A stretch of DNA of 64,000 nt from Macrobrachium rosenbergii. Lineage: Eukaryota; Arthropoda; Malacostraca; Decapoda; Palaemonidae. Shown in pieces: positions 25,440 to 37,440 of this stretch (positions are counted from its first letter, which is position 1; the number at the start of each line of letters is the position of its first letter). The notes below the pieces were generated by a model. It did no database searches and was not told where the DNA came from. It saw nothing but the letters and a program-made list of their open reading frames with translations. Where the stretch lies: positions 24,945,001 through 25,009,000 of the forward strand of contig NC_089744.1 in assembly GCF_040412425.1 (NCBI RefSeq). Direction: 5' to 3'. The position numbers and the translations under genes are program-made.

Positions 25440-27735
25440 TTTGTATTTTCATAAGTACTTTTATACTTTTCCAATTAATTTACATTTCCTCATGAATATT
25501 AAAATTGAGTCAATTGATAATGCTGCAGACTTTGATAAAACTTCACCAATCGATCCATTTCCAAAAGTTGATAACCGATGTTGGTTGTATTTTGGGCATT
25601 CGCATAACACATGTTTAACAGTTATCATTTTGCATTCTGAGCATTCGGGAGCTGGTTCATGTGGGCTGCTCATTAAGTGTCCATGTGTCAGATGAGTATG
25701 GCCTATTCGGAGATGTGTTAAAATTACTTGGTAATGTCTTTCTCTTTGGTATGATGAACTCCGTTTTATAACTCCAGGTTTTATTTTCTTGAACTTACTA
25801 TTTTCTGTTTCTTCATTCCATTTATTTTGCCACTTGTTTATAACGCCTACTTTTATATGTGTTCTATAATCGCTAACTGGGATATTTACATTGGATCATG
25901 TCAAATGCGCTGCTTCTTTAGCTGCTTTATCAGCCTCTTTATTTCCTTTAATCCCTACATGGGCAGGGATCCAACATATTTCTATATTTTTCCCATTATT
26001 ATATAACTTATGGAGTAATAACTGCATTTGTTGTACATAATTATTTTGGTTTGCAACTCTGAATAGCCTTCGATGGCAATTCTAGAGTTGCTAAAAAATA
26101 TTAAAGTGTACATAGAGATTTCTTTAATTATTTTATGGCTGATGCTACTGTGCATAACTCCAGCTGTAAATACTGAGGTATTATCAGGTACGAAATTGAT
26201 AATTTTGTCTTGGGATGTGCAGCATATCCACTCCCATACTCTGACCTAGTCCGTCTGTGTATATAGCGTAATGTGGACCTTTTCGGCTTATATGTTGTCT
26301 ATGGTGCTCTTATTTTATTCATAGTCCAAGGAGGAGGTAATTTTACTATTGAAGGCAACTGCATATTTATATTCAACGACTCAAACAGTCTTATAGCTCT
26401 ACCAGGGAAAATTGGTGAGTGATTGTTTATAAATACATCTCTTAAGTCAAACAATATTTTGGTTGGAGAATCACTTATCTGAGTTCTCAAGGTACTCTTT
26501 GTTTATACAACCTCTCTATGGAGAGACAGCGGTAGTTCACCACATTCAACTTGTAAAGATGAGGTTGGTGATGATCTAAAGGCTCCTGAACATATTCTAA
26601 GGCTTTTGCCATGAACTGGGTCTAACATTTTCAGCGTTGCATCTGATGCTGAGCCACATATTTCGCCTCCATAATCAATGATAGACAGCACTGTTGCTTT
26701 ATACAATACAGTAAGGGTATGTCTATAGGTTCCCCAAGTAGTGTTTGATAATTTTTTAATTAAATTTAATACTTGTTTACATTTTTATTTCATGTACTTT
26801 ACATGAGCTTTCCAGTTTAGGTGAGCATCAAATACTAATCCCAAAAATTTTGCTGTTTGGCCAATTGGTATGGAATGAATTCTGAATTTTAAATCTATTT
26901 CTTCACCTTTCTTCCCACTTTTTTTTTTATAAAACACAACTGCTTGAGTTGTAAGTATGGATAATTTAAAGCCTAGAGATGAGGTCCATTCATCTATTTT
27001 TATTATAGTTTTATTAATGATTCGCTCTGCATGTTTTATGCGAGATGCTGAATAAACTTTGGCAAAATCATCCATATAGGGGTTACTTTTTATTCCAATA
27101 GGTAGATTATTACTGTTATCATTTATTGCTAGAGTAAACAGTGTGCCACTAAGGACACTTCCCTGTGGAACAACATTTTCAAGTGGAAATGTACTTGACA
27201 ATGTATCATCAATTCTCACTTGAAAAGTGCAATTTGTCAGTAAGTTTTGGAAATGTCCATGAATCCTGTTGTTATGTAACATTTTTAATATTGCATGTGT
27301 CCCTGTATCATATGCCTTTTCAATGTAAAAAAAGACGGCTATAGTAATTTGTTTTCGTTCAAATCCTCTTCATATGTGGTCTTCTAAGGTAGACAGAGAA
27401 TCCAATGTAGATCTGTTACATTGTGACCTGAATTGAGTGGGAGTCAGAATTTTATTTTCTCGAATGTGCCATGTTAGTCGAGCATTTACCATTTTCTCTA
27501 GTAATTTGCATAAACAGCTTGTTTAAGAAATTGGTCCGTAATTGTTTACATAACTGGGAATCCTTTCCAGGTTTGGGGATAGGAATAATTATAGCTTTAC
27601 GCCATTCATGAAATAAATTTCAAAGCCATAAGTGATTATAAAATTGCAATATGTATGACAATGCCAAAGGTGCTAAGTGGTAGATCATTTCAAAATAAAT
27701 ATTGTCACCTCCTGGGGCAGATTTATTGCTGTTCA
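25440..27735 (-). pseudogene. 5'-truncated jockey/I-type LINE: RT, RNase H, Cys-rich tail
   Basis: This is the 3' two-thirds of a non-LTR retrotransposon polyprotein that copies its own RNA into DNA at the target. In minus-strand order: RT start with LFHEWRKAIIIPIPKPGKD (about 27,570-27,620); RT core with VPQGSVLSGTLF (about 27,170-27,135) and the catalytic YMDD (27,078-27,067); the thumb region IDYGGEICGSASDATLKML (about 26,690-26,630); an RNase H domain with ICWIPAHVGIKGNKEAD-like sequence (about 25,960-26,010); and a C-terminal CSECKMITVKHVLCECP zinc-binding motif (about 25,640-25,590). Several frameshifts and stops break the frame. The endonuclease half is missing, typical 5' truncation. 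No poly-A tail is obvious. The same element in inverse is at 30,080-31,800. Confidence 0.88.
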
Positions 27736-28829
27736 AGTGTCGAAACTTCGACAAGAAAGATTGTACTTTTCCGCAAGTTGTGGTATAGTTTTATGTATTC
27801 TCTTTAAATTTATGTAAAGTTTAAATGCGCATTATGTAGAAAAAGGATATTATGTTTTGTTGTGTTTGTACTTAGTAATGAAAAATGTTAGTCTTGGCTG
27901 TTTCGTGTGTTTAATTGTAGGTAAATGTGTAATAGTGCTTAACTAACGGTATCAGTTGTTTGTCCGGTAGTTAGTCGAAGGTTTGGTGTCGGTCAAAGAT
28001 GGCCGTAAGTCAGTCTCTTCACAACCTTGATACAGAGTGGTTCGAGCTAGTAGGGACTCAAGAATGCAGCCGCAGTTGTCGGTGCCTTCAAGTACACTTA
28101 AGTATTCCTTTTCACCTTAAAGTACATTTAGGAAAAACTTCCTTTAGGAGATGTGCATATCTAAATGTAAGGAGAATTTCTTGAGGTGTGCTTTGGATGA
28201 GGGTCACAAAATAGAGATTGTGCTCACGCCAATCTAACTACTGTATTTTGAGTTAGGAACACCGAATGCACCAACAGTAAGTTTATATCGTTTGTTTAGT
28301 TAATATACACAACACAATGCATTGATTTAATCACAATTTGAACTATCATAAGAATGAAGTAACCTGGGTGTCATAGTATAAGACTTAGGCTACGATTAGG
28401 TCAGTATGTTTAAATCGGTTGGGCTATACGATAACACTGACAATTTTAAATACTCAACTTATTCTGAACAAGTCCGGAATAAAATGATGCCACGACCAGA
28501 ATATCAGTGATCGGCTGTTAGAGCAGAGATCTGTATAGTTAAAAGTTTATGAAATTTTAAAGATTGTTGCGATATTTGGGGATATAGATAAAGACGTGAC
28601 CAGCTGATGGTGGCGGCCATTTTAGAATGTCACGTGTTAGCCTAGCCTGAAATGGATTAGTAGGATTAAGATACTTACGTGAAATTTAATTTGGAATAAA
28701 ACCCTGTTGTGCACTGTATATATGTATGTGTAGTCATGGGCACATATATATGATATAACTGGTAGCAATCTACCATTGATTTATTTGAAGAGGCGTGGCC
28801 AATCTTTAAATATTATATTTCTGAGTCCA
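27736..28829. other. Left-arm non-coding sequence upstream of LINE
   Basis: AT-rich sequence without a recognisable gene. It pairs with 29,036-30,080 in the right arm: for example GAATGCACCAACAGT (28,266) with ACTGTTGGTGCATTC (29,540). It includes a GGCGGCCATTTTAGAATG block (28,609) and a TATATATGATAT block at 28,745. Confidence 0.6.
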
Positions 28830-29035
28830 GTCCCGTGTCAGCCGGTGAAATTCCATTATAGCACGAATTTCTGGGTATAATATGCTAGACACCAGAGCTT
28901 TCAGGAAAGCTGGGGTTACTACCCCCAGATCGGCCCGGGAAGGCGTCGGTATAGAGAAGGGTGAGTGAAGATCACTGCAGGTGCTCGAAAGATATTTTTC
29001 TCTGGCATGTCCTGGCATATTGTACTAAGAAATAG
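28830..29035. repeat. DIRS-type terminal repeat at the palindrome centre
   Basis: The centre consists of a ~60-base stem (TTATAGCACGAATTTCTGGG..., and its diverged complement ending ...GAAATAGTGCTATAA) around a ~100-base loop starting CTTTCAGGAAAGCTGGGGTT. Stem and loop are the same sequence family as the two terminal repeats of the DIRS-like element at 37,283-37,440 and 44,880-45,062. The palindrome thus turns around exactly at a terminal repeat of that element family. Confidence 0.75.
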
Positions 29036-30079
29036 TGCTATAAGAACTCTCAATCTTGGCTGGACGACTCAAAGCTATAATATTTAAGGTAATACTCTTC
29101 AAGTAAATCAATGAGCCAGTGCCTGATCCCATATCATATATATGTGCCCATATTCCACGCCATGCAGTGCTGGCTGAAAGCCCACATTCAAGTAATTTCA
29201 TGTATCTTAAAGCTTACTGCAAGCTTTGTCTAATCGTGCGTGTTTAAATGGCGCCGCCATCGCTGAATAAATCTTGAAATAAACGTCTGAAGACTGCATG
29301 AAAGTCTGCTCGCGGCCTGCTGATATTCTGAAACAGGTGGCTCATTTTATTCGACTTTGTTCAAAATCAGTTGAGAGCATTGGAACTGTCGGTGTTATCG
29401 TATAACCCAAACATTCGGCTGCTGTAATCGTATCTTTACTATGACGCGAACACTTCATTCTTATGATAGTTCAGAGCCAATGACCAAATCAATAAATTGT
29501 ATTATTATTGTATTAACTAAACAAGCGATATATACGCACTGTTGGTGCATTCGTATTTACAACTAAAGCTACGGCAGACAGCGTGTTTAATCTCCGCCAT
29601 CAAGCACCTGAAAACTATCGCCTTAGATATGCGCATCTCTAAAGGAAGTTTCTAAATCTTCTTTAAGGTGAAAAAGAATGCTAGTACTTGAAAACGACGG
29701 CTCGACTGCATTCTTGGTCTACCTTCCGACGCTTTCTGTCAGGTGTGAAGAAGCTGACTTGCCGACCATCTGACCGACCGCAAACTTTCGGCAACTTACC
29801 GGACAACAACTGATACAAACGGTTGCTGTACGTTACTGATGTTTTACCCAGCTGGCAAAACAACATTTTCGTACTTTAATACAAACACAGCAAGCGCAAT
29901 ATCGCACCATAATCTTTGCATTACTTTTGCATGAAGACACAGAGGCTACGCAAAACTATGCAACTGCGGAAAAAGCCGATCTTTAACTGATCAGAGACTC
30001 GACGCAATTGGCTTGTCGTCTGCTTGGCGTGTGATCTACCATAACTTTTACGACTGCCGATGCTGCTGTGCGGTACGCT
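29036..30079. other. Right-arm counterpart of 27,736-28,829
   Basis: Inverted, diverged copy of the left-arm non-coding sequence. No gene; short frames on both strands show no domains. Confidence 0.6.
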
Positions 30080-31800
30080 GATAAGCATGGCTTTATTTGA
30101 CTCGTGAATGACATGAAATATAATTGTTCTGTCTAAACATGGAAAGTTGGTATGAGACAATTTCTTAAACAGCTGGGCCCATGCAAATTAAATAGTAAAT
30201 AGGCTTGCATGGCACATTCGAAAATATTCTGACAATTCGGTATACTAATCTTATTCAATTCGATGAATTTGCAAGACCACACTGAAAATTTGAACAGCAT
30301 AAACACTATCAGCCGTCTTTTTACATTGAAAAATGATACGAGGATCTGTAAAATGTTACGCATAACAACGAGATTCATGGACATTCAAACACTGACAAAC
30401 ACTTTTCAATTGATGATACATTGATAAAACCATTCCACTTGAAAATGTTGTTCCCACGAAGGCACACTCTTACTCACAACAATAAATGATAACGTGATAA
30501 TCTGCCTATTAGACAAAAAGTAACCTATATGAATGATTTTGCAAAATTGTCAACATCTCGCATAAAATATGCAGGCAAATAAATTAACTAAAACTATAAT
30601 AAAAATGACCTCATCTTAGGCACAGAAATCCATGCTAACTCGAAGCAGTTGTGTTTAAAAATGAGAATGAGTGAAAGTAGATTAAAATTCAAGAAATTCA
30701 TTGCTAGTGGCCAAGTAACAAAAATTTTGGATTAACTCACTACTTTGAAAGCTCATGGCAAATACATGTAAAAATGTATGGCTAGCTATTAGAAATTGAG
30801 TGGTATCCAAACACTGCATGAAACTATAGACATACCCTTACTGCCTTGGCTATCAAGCTGGCAGTGCTATCTATCGTGATTATGGAGGCAATAATGACTC
30901 AGCATGACATATCAACAGTAAGTGTTCGGGAGCTGCTGGGCTCATCACCAACTCTCTTTACAAGTTGGTGTGATGAACTGTCTTCCCCATAGAGAAGTTT
31001 AACTATAAACAAGGAAGTACAGCAGCTCAGGTGAAATCTTTCAATAAATATTATTTGACAGAAATGTGTTATAAACAATCAGCGCCAATTTCCTAATGCC
31101 AAGCCTAAGCTGATGCGTTATTGCCCACTCAGCTGCTGCACTCGCTATGAAGCAAAATAAAACAGTCCGCACGGTATACAGACAGACTAGTCGAGTATGG
31201 TGGAGATATCTTGAACGGTTCTTTCTTAACACAATGCACTCGATATTACACTGAGTTATGCGCAGTAGCATCGGCCATAAATAATTAAAAGAAATCTTCG
31301 TAATAATTTTGTCATTTTGCTTTAACTCTGGAGCATCAGCTCATTCAGTTGCAAACAAATAATTTATTGCAACAAATACGGTTATTACTGCATAAGTTAT
31401 ATAATAATGGGAAAAATATAAGCATCGCCGAAGATTAAGAAGCGAGCTGATAAGCTGGCGCGTTGATCTGTGGCGGACCGACCATATAAGTGAGCATTCT
31501 CAGATCTGGAGTTATAAACGAGGTTCATCGTACCAGAAGAAAACGACCACAAGCTGGTGGCACGTCTCCGAATGAGCGCACTCGCTCTGACACATGGACG
31601 CAATGAACGGCACATGAACCAATACCAGGAGGCCTGCAAAAATGACTGACAAACGTGTGTTATCTGTGCCAAACTAACCAACTTATCGGAACTGAAATGG
31701 TCGATGATGAGATTTTATCGAAGTCTACGCGATATCGAGCCAGCTCAGTACAACTTATTCGTAAATGAAGTATAAGTAATTTATGAATACAAAATCACGA
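30080..31800 (+). pseudogene. Decayed inverted copy of the LINE
   Basis: Same element as 25,440-27,735 but on the plus strand and far more broken; no open frame over 60 codons remains in its direction. Matches are clear at the nucleotide level: CTATAGACATACCCTTACTG (30,825) and GATTATGGAGGC (30,879) equal the thumb region, GAAAATGTTGTTCCCACGA (30,441) equals the LENVVPQG region, and TACTCAGTTTTATTTG (31,845) lies just past its 3' end. Length is about 75% of the left copy, with many small gaps spread evenly. Confidence 0.75.
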
Positions 31801-32569
31801 AACGTATGTTAAAAATCAGAATTCAGGTATTCAGAATTTTATCGTACTCAGTTTTATTTGTTACCGACACAATGTTTATGATAAATGTATTTAATGTGAT
31901 TATGCTACTGAAGTAACGTGCCTTTGCATTTGGGCTGTTGACTCATTCGTCGTTGTCACGGTGTTCAACATGGCGACCTGGTGGCACCTTTCCATTTAAT
32001 CCTTTGAGCCAGCGTATGAAGCTGACCGATGATCTGGTGGCTTTGACAACGTAATAATAACGATGTGGGACCATCGCCAACAACTGACTGGCTTACAAAA
32101 CTGATCATGTGATTTATGGGTCAATTCGTTTTTGTTCGAGCTCTGATGCGGGCCACTTAAAATTTGCATCAGCGATACTATCTAGTTCCTCGATCAATTC
32201 AATAATACTGCGGTCGAAAGACACGGTCCCCGCTCGCTTGTCTGTCGACCGGAAAGAAGACAAGTACTGATCGGTCGACCTCAGAAGCAAGTCTTCTATG
32301 ATAAGACGATGGTTGCTTTATGTTGATATTTAAAAAAGTGAACTATATATTCTAACTATACAACCTGGTTTACCGTACTAGCTGACACCGGCTGAAGTAA
32401 GTGATGCGCCTCAACGGTGGGCGGGATACCGAATAGATGCTGCTGCTGAATCACCTTGTTGCAAAAAGGCAATCCAACTTTCGCTGGTATTTATGATGAA
32501 CCACGTGCTAAATTTGTCATATTAAATAATGAGTTAAATAATAATAATAATATTAAGAGAGCAAGCCAT

Positions 32570-34905
32570 ATAGTACTCAGCACAGTGATGAATGTTGCGA
32601 TGATGTAGTTAAATGAGATGACGATGATCTGGCTGCAAGGCAGAGGGTTACATCTCCTGAGGAGCCTCTCGCCCATGGGCACTGGTGGAAGCGCTCAGAA
32701 GGTGCTTCTTCGAGCTGGCCACTGGCTGAAGGCTTTGAAGGGTCTTCTTCGTCTGTTCGCATGGTGATAGGCTTGCTGTTGCTGTTCTATGGCTGTTAGG
32801 GCGCCATTCTAAGAGTGTTTGAAGCTTTGAAGGCATTCCATATGAATATGCTGTGGTGACTCCTGGGTCTCTCTGCTCTCCCGAACAGGTGTGTCTTCTT
32901 CCACTGCTGTTCAGACTCATCAGCTCTTCAATCCTGTTGGCGTCGAAGTAGTGAAAGAGGTGCTGACTTCATCTGGTGATGTCATCAAAGTGTCTCAGCT
33001 TAAGCTATGTCTGCTTTCGCCAACAATGGCTGGGTGAATTTGTCGGGAGAAAGAAAACCCTTATGTCGTGCACCTCGACTACAAGTCGGCTATCTGTCGT
33101 GATGTCCAGCGTGGAAGAACTGCATGTCGCTGGCGACAATTCACTGCCGGCATCCATTACATTCACAAGGTGAAAGTTCCGCGTGTATGCGAAGAGCATG
33201 GATCTGGAGGAAAATGTGTTGGCGAGGCGGTGACGGGCGGAGGTGGCGATATCATAATCGGCTGGCACCTTGAACTCCATGCACAAAGTGCCGATCAGAG
33301 TGACGCGGCGGGCGGCAATGCGCGTTCTTATTCTGTTGGTGTAAATGACGCAATTTCGATGAGCAACCTAACCCTTCTGGACTACTGGAGACGCTCATCA
33401 TATGCGTCGGCCGCTGTTCCAGGCTCAGTCTCCATATTTTTGATGCAACCGCCGGGCTGACGTTGCCAGCCTCTCGGACATTTGCGGCGCTTGCCCTACA
33501 TGCGGCGAGTTGGAACACTTCGGCGCCGTGGAAGCGCTGACGCAGGCGAAGCGACGTGGTGGCCTGGCGTGAGTTTGTCGAACTAAGCCACCGCCCTGCT
33601 GGTAAACTGCTGGTGTACTTTTCATAAATGATGATTGTGTTGCTAGTCGCTGTCCAGCAATATGCGCCAATGCCCGGTATTAACATTTGTCACGCTGTCT
33701 GTTTTGCTACTGGCTGGCATAACAGCCTGTCTGCCTCTTCTTGTTGGTGTAACATACGGCTGCTCTGACCGCAAGCGGCGACCCCAACTGCATAACTCTT
33801 GCGCTTTCTAACAGCAGAAGCACTCAGTGTTATGACGCTCTGGTGCTTGGCTTTGCCGAAGCCTGACGGAGTGGTATTTGGGAGGGCGTCTTGGGGCTTT
33901 ATTGAAGATATATGGAGGAGCAGAAACTGCTGAAATGTGACACTGGCGAAGGCGCACGCAGTGAACTGGCAGAGATCTTCAGCCTCTGCTCAACGAGATG
34001 AACCTCGCCAAAGTACAGCTTCTGCCCGAAAATACGCTTTACAAACGACAGCCAATACCGTGTCGGCAACAACTGGTCCTCACAATATCGGCATTTCACT
34101 TCTCTGGGACTGCTGTAATTGAAAACTTGACCAAAAAAATACATTTTGATGATATTTTTGCTGTTTGCATTTATATATTACATTACAGTGCTGTATTAAA
34201 TAATCAAATCTTTTGTCATGAAAAATGTGTCATGAAAATATATAACATGAATGAAACAATGGTTTCAAACAGATGCAAACATCTTCTTACAAACCTGTGT
34301 TTGAACAATGGCTCTTAAATAAAACTGACACAGCATCGACTAAAATGTCTTCTTTGAAATATCAATAAAATATTTTGTATCTTGAGTATCAGTAACATTA
34401 CCCCTGCTTACATATGTACCTGTGTTCACTGCGTACATCTCTAAGCTTGCAACGTGATGTGGCTATGCATATGTAATCAATGTGAACTTCTGGGTCTTTG
34501 ACCATGCTAAACTACTCTATACTGCTTGCTTCAGCATCTGTATAAGCTTGAAAACCAGAAAGATCATGACTGTTATATTGTAATAGATAACTTAGCTTCA
34601 TGGTAACGGCAACTTATTTCCAAAATGGTCACTAAATCGTGAGAAGAAACTCTGCCATATTATGTGCTCTCTGTCACCGAAGGCAGACTTGAAGAATTTA
34701 GTCTGCACAAATACAGTACAGATAGTGACAAGTAAATGATCTGACTTACTATTTTAAATGGCCTGGTATCAACTATGGCCTATTATGTACCGTAATGTAC
34801 ATGTACTAACATGTAGCTCTTATAAGAAAGGGTACAGAGAAGTAACTCTCTGCTTTGCTGTCTGGTCGTAATGTTCATCGTCATTCATTGAACTGCACAG
34901 CTGAA
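32570..34905 (-). pseudogene. Decayed inverted copy of the Tigger-like transposon
   Basis: Inverted counterpart of 21,185-24,415. Ends: GAGGGTTACATCTCCTGAGG (32,643) and CATCGTCATTCATTGAACTG (34,879). Inside, on the minus strand, the 24,111-24,190 segment is recognised at about 32,750-32,830, GTGAATGTAATGGATGC-CGG at 33,147-33,177, and TGTTACACCAACAAGAAGAG (helix-turn-helix part) at about 33,740-33,760. The catalytic core cannot be read in one frame. About 0.9 kb shorter than the left-arm copy. Confidence 0.75.
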
Positions 34906-34958
34906 TAAATCATCATCATCATATCCAACATTCATTATTTTTAATGTTATGCATATGT

Positions 34959-34962
<4 letters not shown>

Positions 34963-34995
<33 letters not shown>

Positions 34996-35022
34996 TATAT
35001 ATATATATATATATATATATAT
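34963..35022. repeat. (AT)n where the left arm has (GA)n
   Basis: Flanked by CTCATGAG (35,023-35,030) and GCATATG (34,948), the same flanks that border (GA)n at 21,089-21,130 in the left arm. The repeat class differs between arms at one homologous position. Confidence 0.85.
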
Positions 35023-35590
35023 TCTCATGAGTACTGCTCAATGTTTGTAAATAAACAGAACAGCAGATGTGAGCCAATATTAAAGAAAATATTGCGTGCT
35101 ATAATACGTACAGTGTGAGTATGACTAGTTCTCACACACAACTGTAAATATATACAATAAACCCCTCGGATTCACATTCTCGACTCAACAGTCATAGAAG
35201 TGATTCCATCTGCTGTAGCGAAGCTACCCAGTCATGAATTTATGAAACTACTATTCTGTATTTTCATATTATTACAGCTTGACAGCTTATTACTGTACTA
35301 ACTGCAATACATATACATTTATGATAAAATATTGATTTTACAGTGCTATTGCAAATATTATTTTAAGTTTAATAGATAAATAATAACATTAAATTAAAAT
35401 GATAATACTCTATCTCTCTCTCTCTCTTACTGAGATGAGAGAATTTTTTTGCATATGTAATATGTATGTTTATATGTTTTATATGATAAATAAATTATTT
35501 ACTAATTTTCAAATATTAATATTAATGTGAACACATGGAAATATCTTCATTAAGAAAATATAGTGAATTAGCTAAGATTTAGTTCAATCC

Positions 35591-35674
35591 CTATTCTCTT
35601 TCTGTATCCTATTTAGAGGGAGGGATGAAGGCGTAACTGTCATCATAAAAAATGACTTACCACCTGGCTGAAAA

Positions 35675-35737
<63 letters not shown>

Positions 35738-36041
35738 AAATAGGTTTTTATGCATATGTAACATATATATTTTTATTGTTCTTCTGTAATTTTGCAGATA
35801 AATGTGGCGTTACTTTGTCATTAATTTGTTCATATTTTCCATTTATAATTACAACATTTATGCATTTCTATAGTAAATTATGTAAAATTTTGAAAACATA
35901 TTGGTTTCCATTCTTCTCTGAAGCATGAAGCAAGGGGGCAGGGTTGTAATCTAACTGTCAGTTTATCTTGACATATTGACCATGAAGAGTAGAAAACGTT
36001 GTCCACTTGTTGGTCAAATAAAATAGCTATGAAGGATACTG

Positions 36042-36124
<83 letters not shown>

Positions 36125-36309
36125 AGGATACTCAGAATGAGAGAGATGGATAGATAGATATATAGAAAGTGGTTGATAGAAAGATATACACTCTGTCTCC
36201 CTCTTATTGGCTGGAAGGTTAGAAGTACATATGTATATATTTTTAAAGAATTGGAAATGTTTGAAATTGCTTTGAAATTTTATTAATAATATTTCTGAGT
36301 TAATGCAGT
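35591..36309. other. No gene; two (CT)n tracts
   Basis: (CT)n at 35,679-35,732 and 36,047-36,122. A TTTTTATGCATATGTAACATA block after the first tract resembles GCATATGTAATATGTATG at 35,450, suggesting a partial tandem duplication at the palindrome edge. Confidence 0.6.
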
Positions 36310-36750
36310 AATAGGATAATAGTTTAGGTATATGTGGTATTAGGATGCTAGTTTAAGGTATGTATTTGGTATTTGAACAGATAGTGATTATGAGTATTTT
36401 TGGGGTGTGTGTTAACTATTTTAGTTTAACTTTATTTGTGGGTGGTTGTGGTACATCCCCACAAATATGGGTGGTTACTGTAGATTTTTAGAGCAATGTA
36501 GATTCTTTAGATTATATTAGTGTTTAGGATGATAGTTTAAGGTATATTTGGTGTAGGATGATGAATTTAGTTTAAATATACATTTGGTGATAGAACTATT
36601 AAAATAGTGGTATAAGATTTTGAGGTCTTTGGTTTTTGAACTATTAAATACTAGGCAGTTGTAAGTGTTTAGAGGGGTTGTCAATGTTCGTGGATTTTAG
36701 CTGTTAGGAGGTGGTGTTATCTGTCCCCATGAATCCTGGCGGTCTGACTG
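36310..36750 (-). mobile_element. Two tandem Tigger-like element ends
   Basis: On the minus strand, one end reads CAGTCAGACCGCCAGGATTC then ATGGGGACAGATAAC (ending 36,750), and another reads CAGTAACCACCCATATTTGT then GGGGATGTACC (ending near 36,479). Both have the CAGT + pyrimidine-rich + TTYGTGGG form of Tigger-family termini. Each is followed by a related body (TTAGGATGNTAGTTTAAGGT), so the piece is a tandem duplication of about 230-270 bases. No coding. Opposite ends were not found. Confidence 0.5.
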
Positions 36751-37114
36751 CATATTTGTAAGTGGACAATCACTGTCATTACCAGCTATTGTTACACAAT
36801 TAGGATTTAAATTGTCAAAGGTTTCCTGCACATGATTTTAATCCTTCGTTCAGGATTTCTCCTATCGCACACACCCGTTTTTACTGTTGAAAAGCAAACA
36901 CATAAAAATGATCCTACCCTGAACATTCTGAAAGAAAGTTTCTTCTAAGTCATGCTTTTTTACACTTCCCACTATTGATCAAAGTTCCGGAAAGACATAT
37001 AAGATTATTTTTAAACTAGTAGCATATCATACAAAATCAGCAGATAGTAACTGAAAGCCCATTTTCATCAGTATGTTAATGTATCTCCATCCATTTACAG
37101 TCACACACATAAGA

Positions 37115-37167
<53 letters not shown>

Positions 37168-37282
37168 GTGTGTGTGTGTGTGTACTGTATATATATTGTC
37201 TGTGTGTAAATGCATGGAATACATGCTATTGATGAAATATATATATAAAGGGATTTGACAAGAGAAAATCTATTTCTAGGGG
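36751..37282. other. No gene; (AT)n(GT)n
   Basis: Unique sequence with (AT)n 37,119-37,164 followed by (GT)n to 37,183. Nothing else recognised. Confidence 0.6.
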
Positions 37283-37440
37283 AAAGGTCCACGTGTCACC
37301 GGTGAAATTCCATTACAGCACGATTTCTAGGTATAACCTTTAGATATACCAGAGAAAGAGCTTTCAGGAAAGCTGGGTCACTACCCCCAGTCGGCGTCTT
37401 CTAGGAGGCGTGGGTATAGAGGGTAGTGAATACCACTACC
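37283..37440 (+). repeat. Left inverted terminal repeat of DIRS-like element
   Basis: Contains GGTGAAATTCCATTACAGCA, TCTAGGTATAACC, ACCAGAGAAAGAGCTTTC, ACTACCCCCAGTCGGCGTCT and GGTATAGAGGGTAGTGAATA. It contains its own small hairpin (CTTTCAGGAAAG). Matches 28,830-28,960 and the complement of 44,880-45,062. Confidence 0.8.

Larger units (their letters stand above)
20480..35590. repeat. Giant imperfect palindrome (arms 8.4 and 6.6 kb)
   Basis: The left arm (20,480 to about 28,896) matches the reverse complement of the right arm (about 28,997 to 35,590). Anchor pairs along the arms: 20,541/35,535; 20,932/35,168; 21,205/34,890; 22,335/34,050; 22,735/33,750; 23,650/33,160; 24,480/32,535; 25,110/32,066; 26,620/30,900; 27,200/30,440; 28,300/29,500; 28,745/29,141. 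The order is unbroken, so the whole block was duplicated in inverse. Outermost ~150 bases look above 95% identical; inner parts look about 75-80%. Between 21.2 kb and the centre the right arm is about 20-28% shorter throughout, not through one large deletion. It could be a real old inverted duplication or a fold-back read artefact. Confidence 0.9.

Noticed and set aside
28830..29035. Full second DIRS-like element at the palindrome centre
   Set aside because: Only terminal-repeat sequence is present; no gag, RT or recombinase lies on either side.
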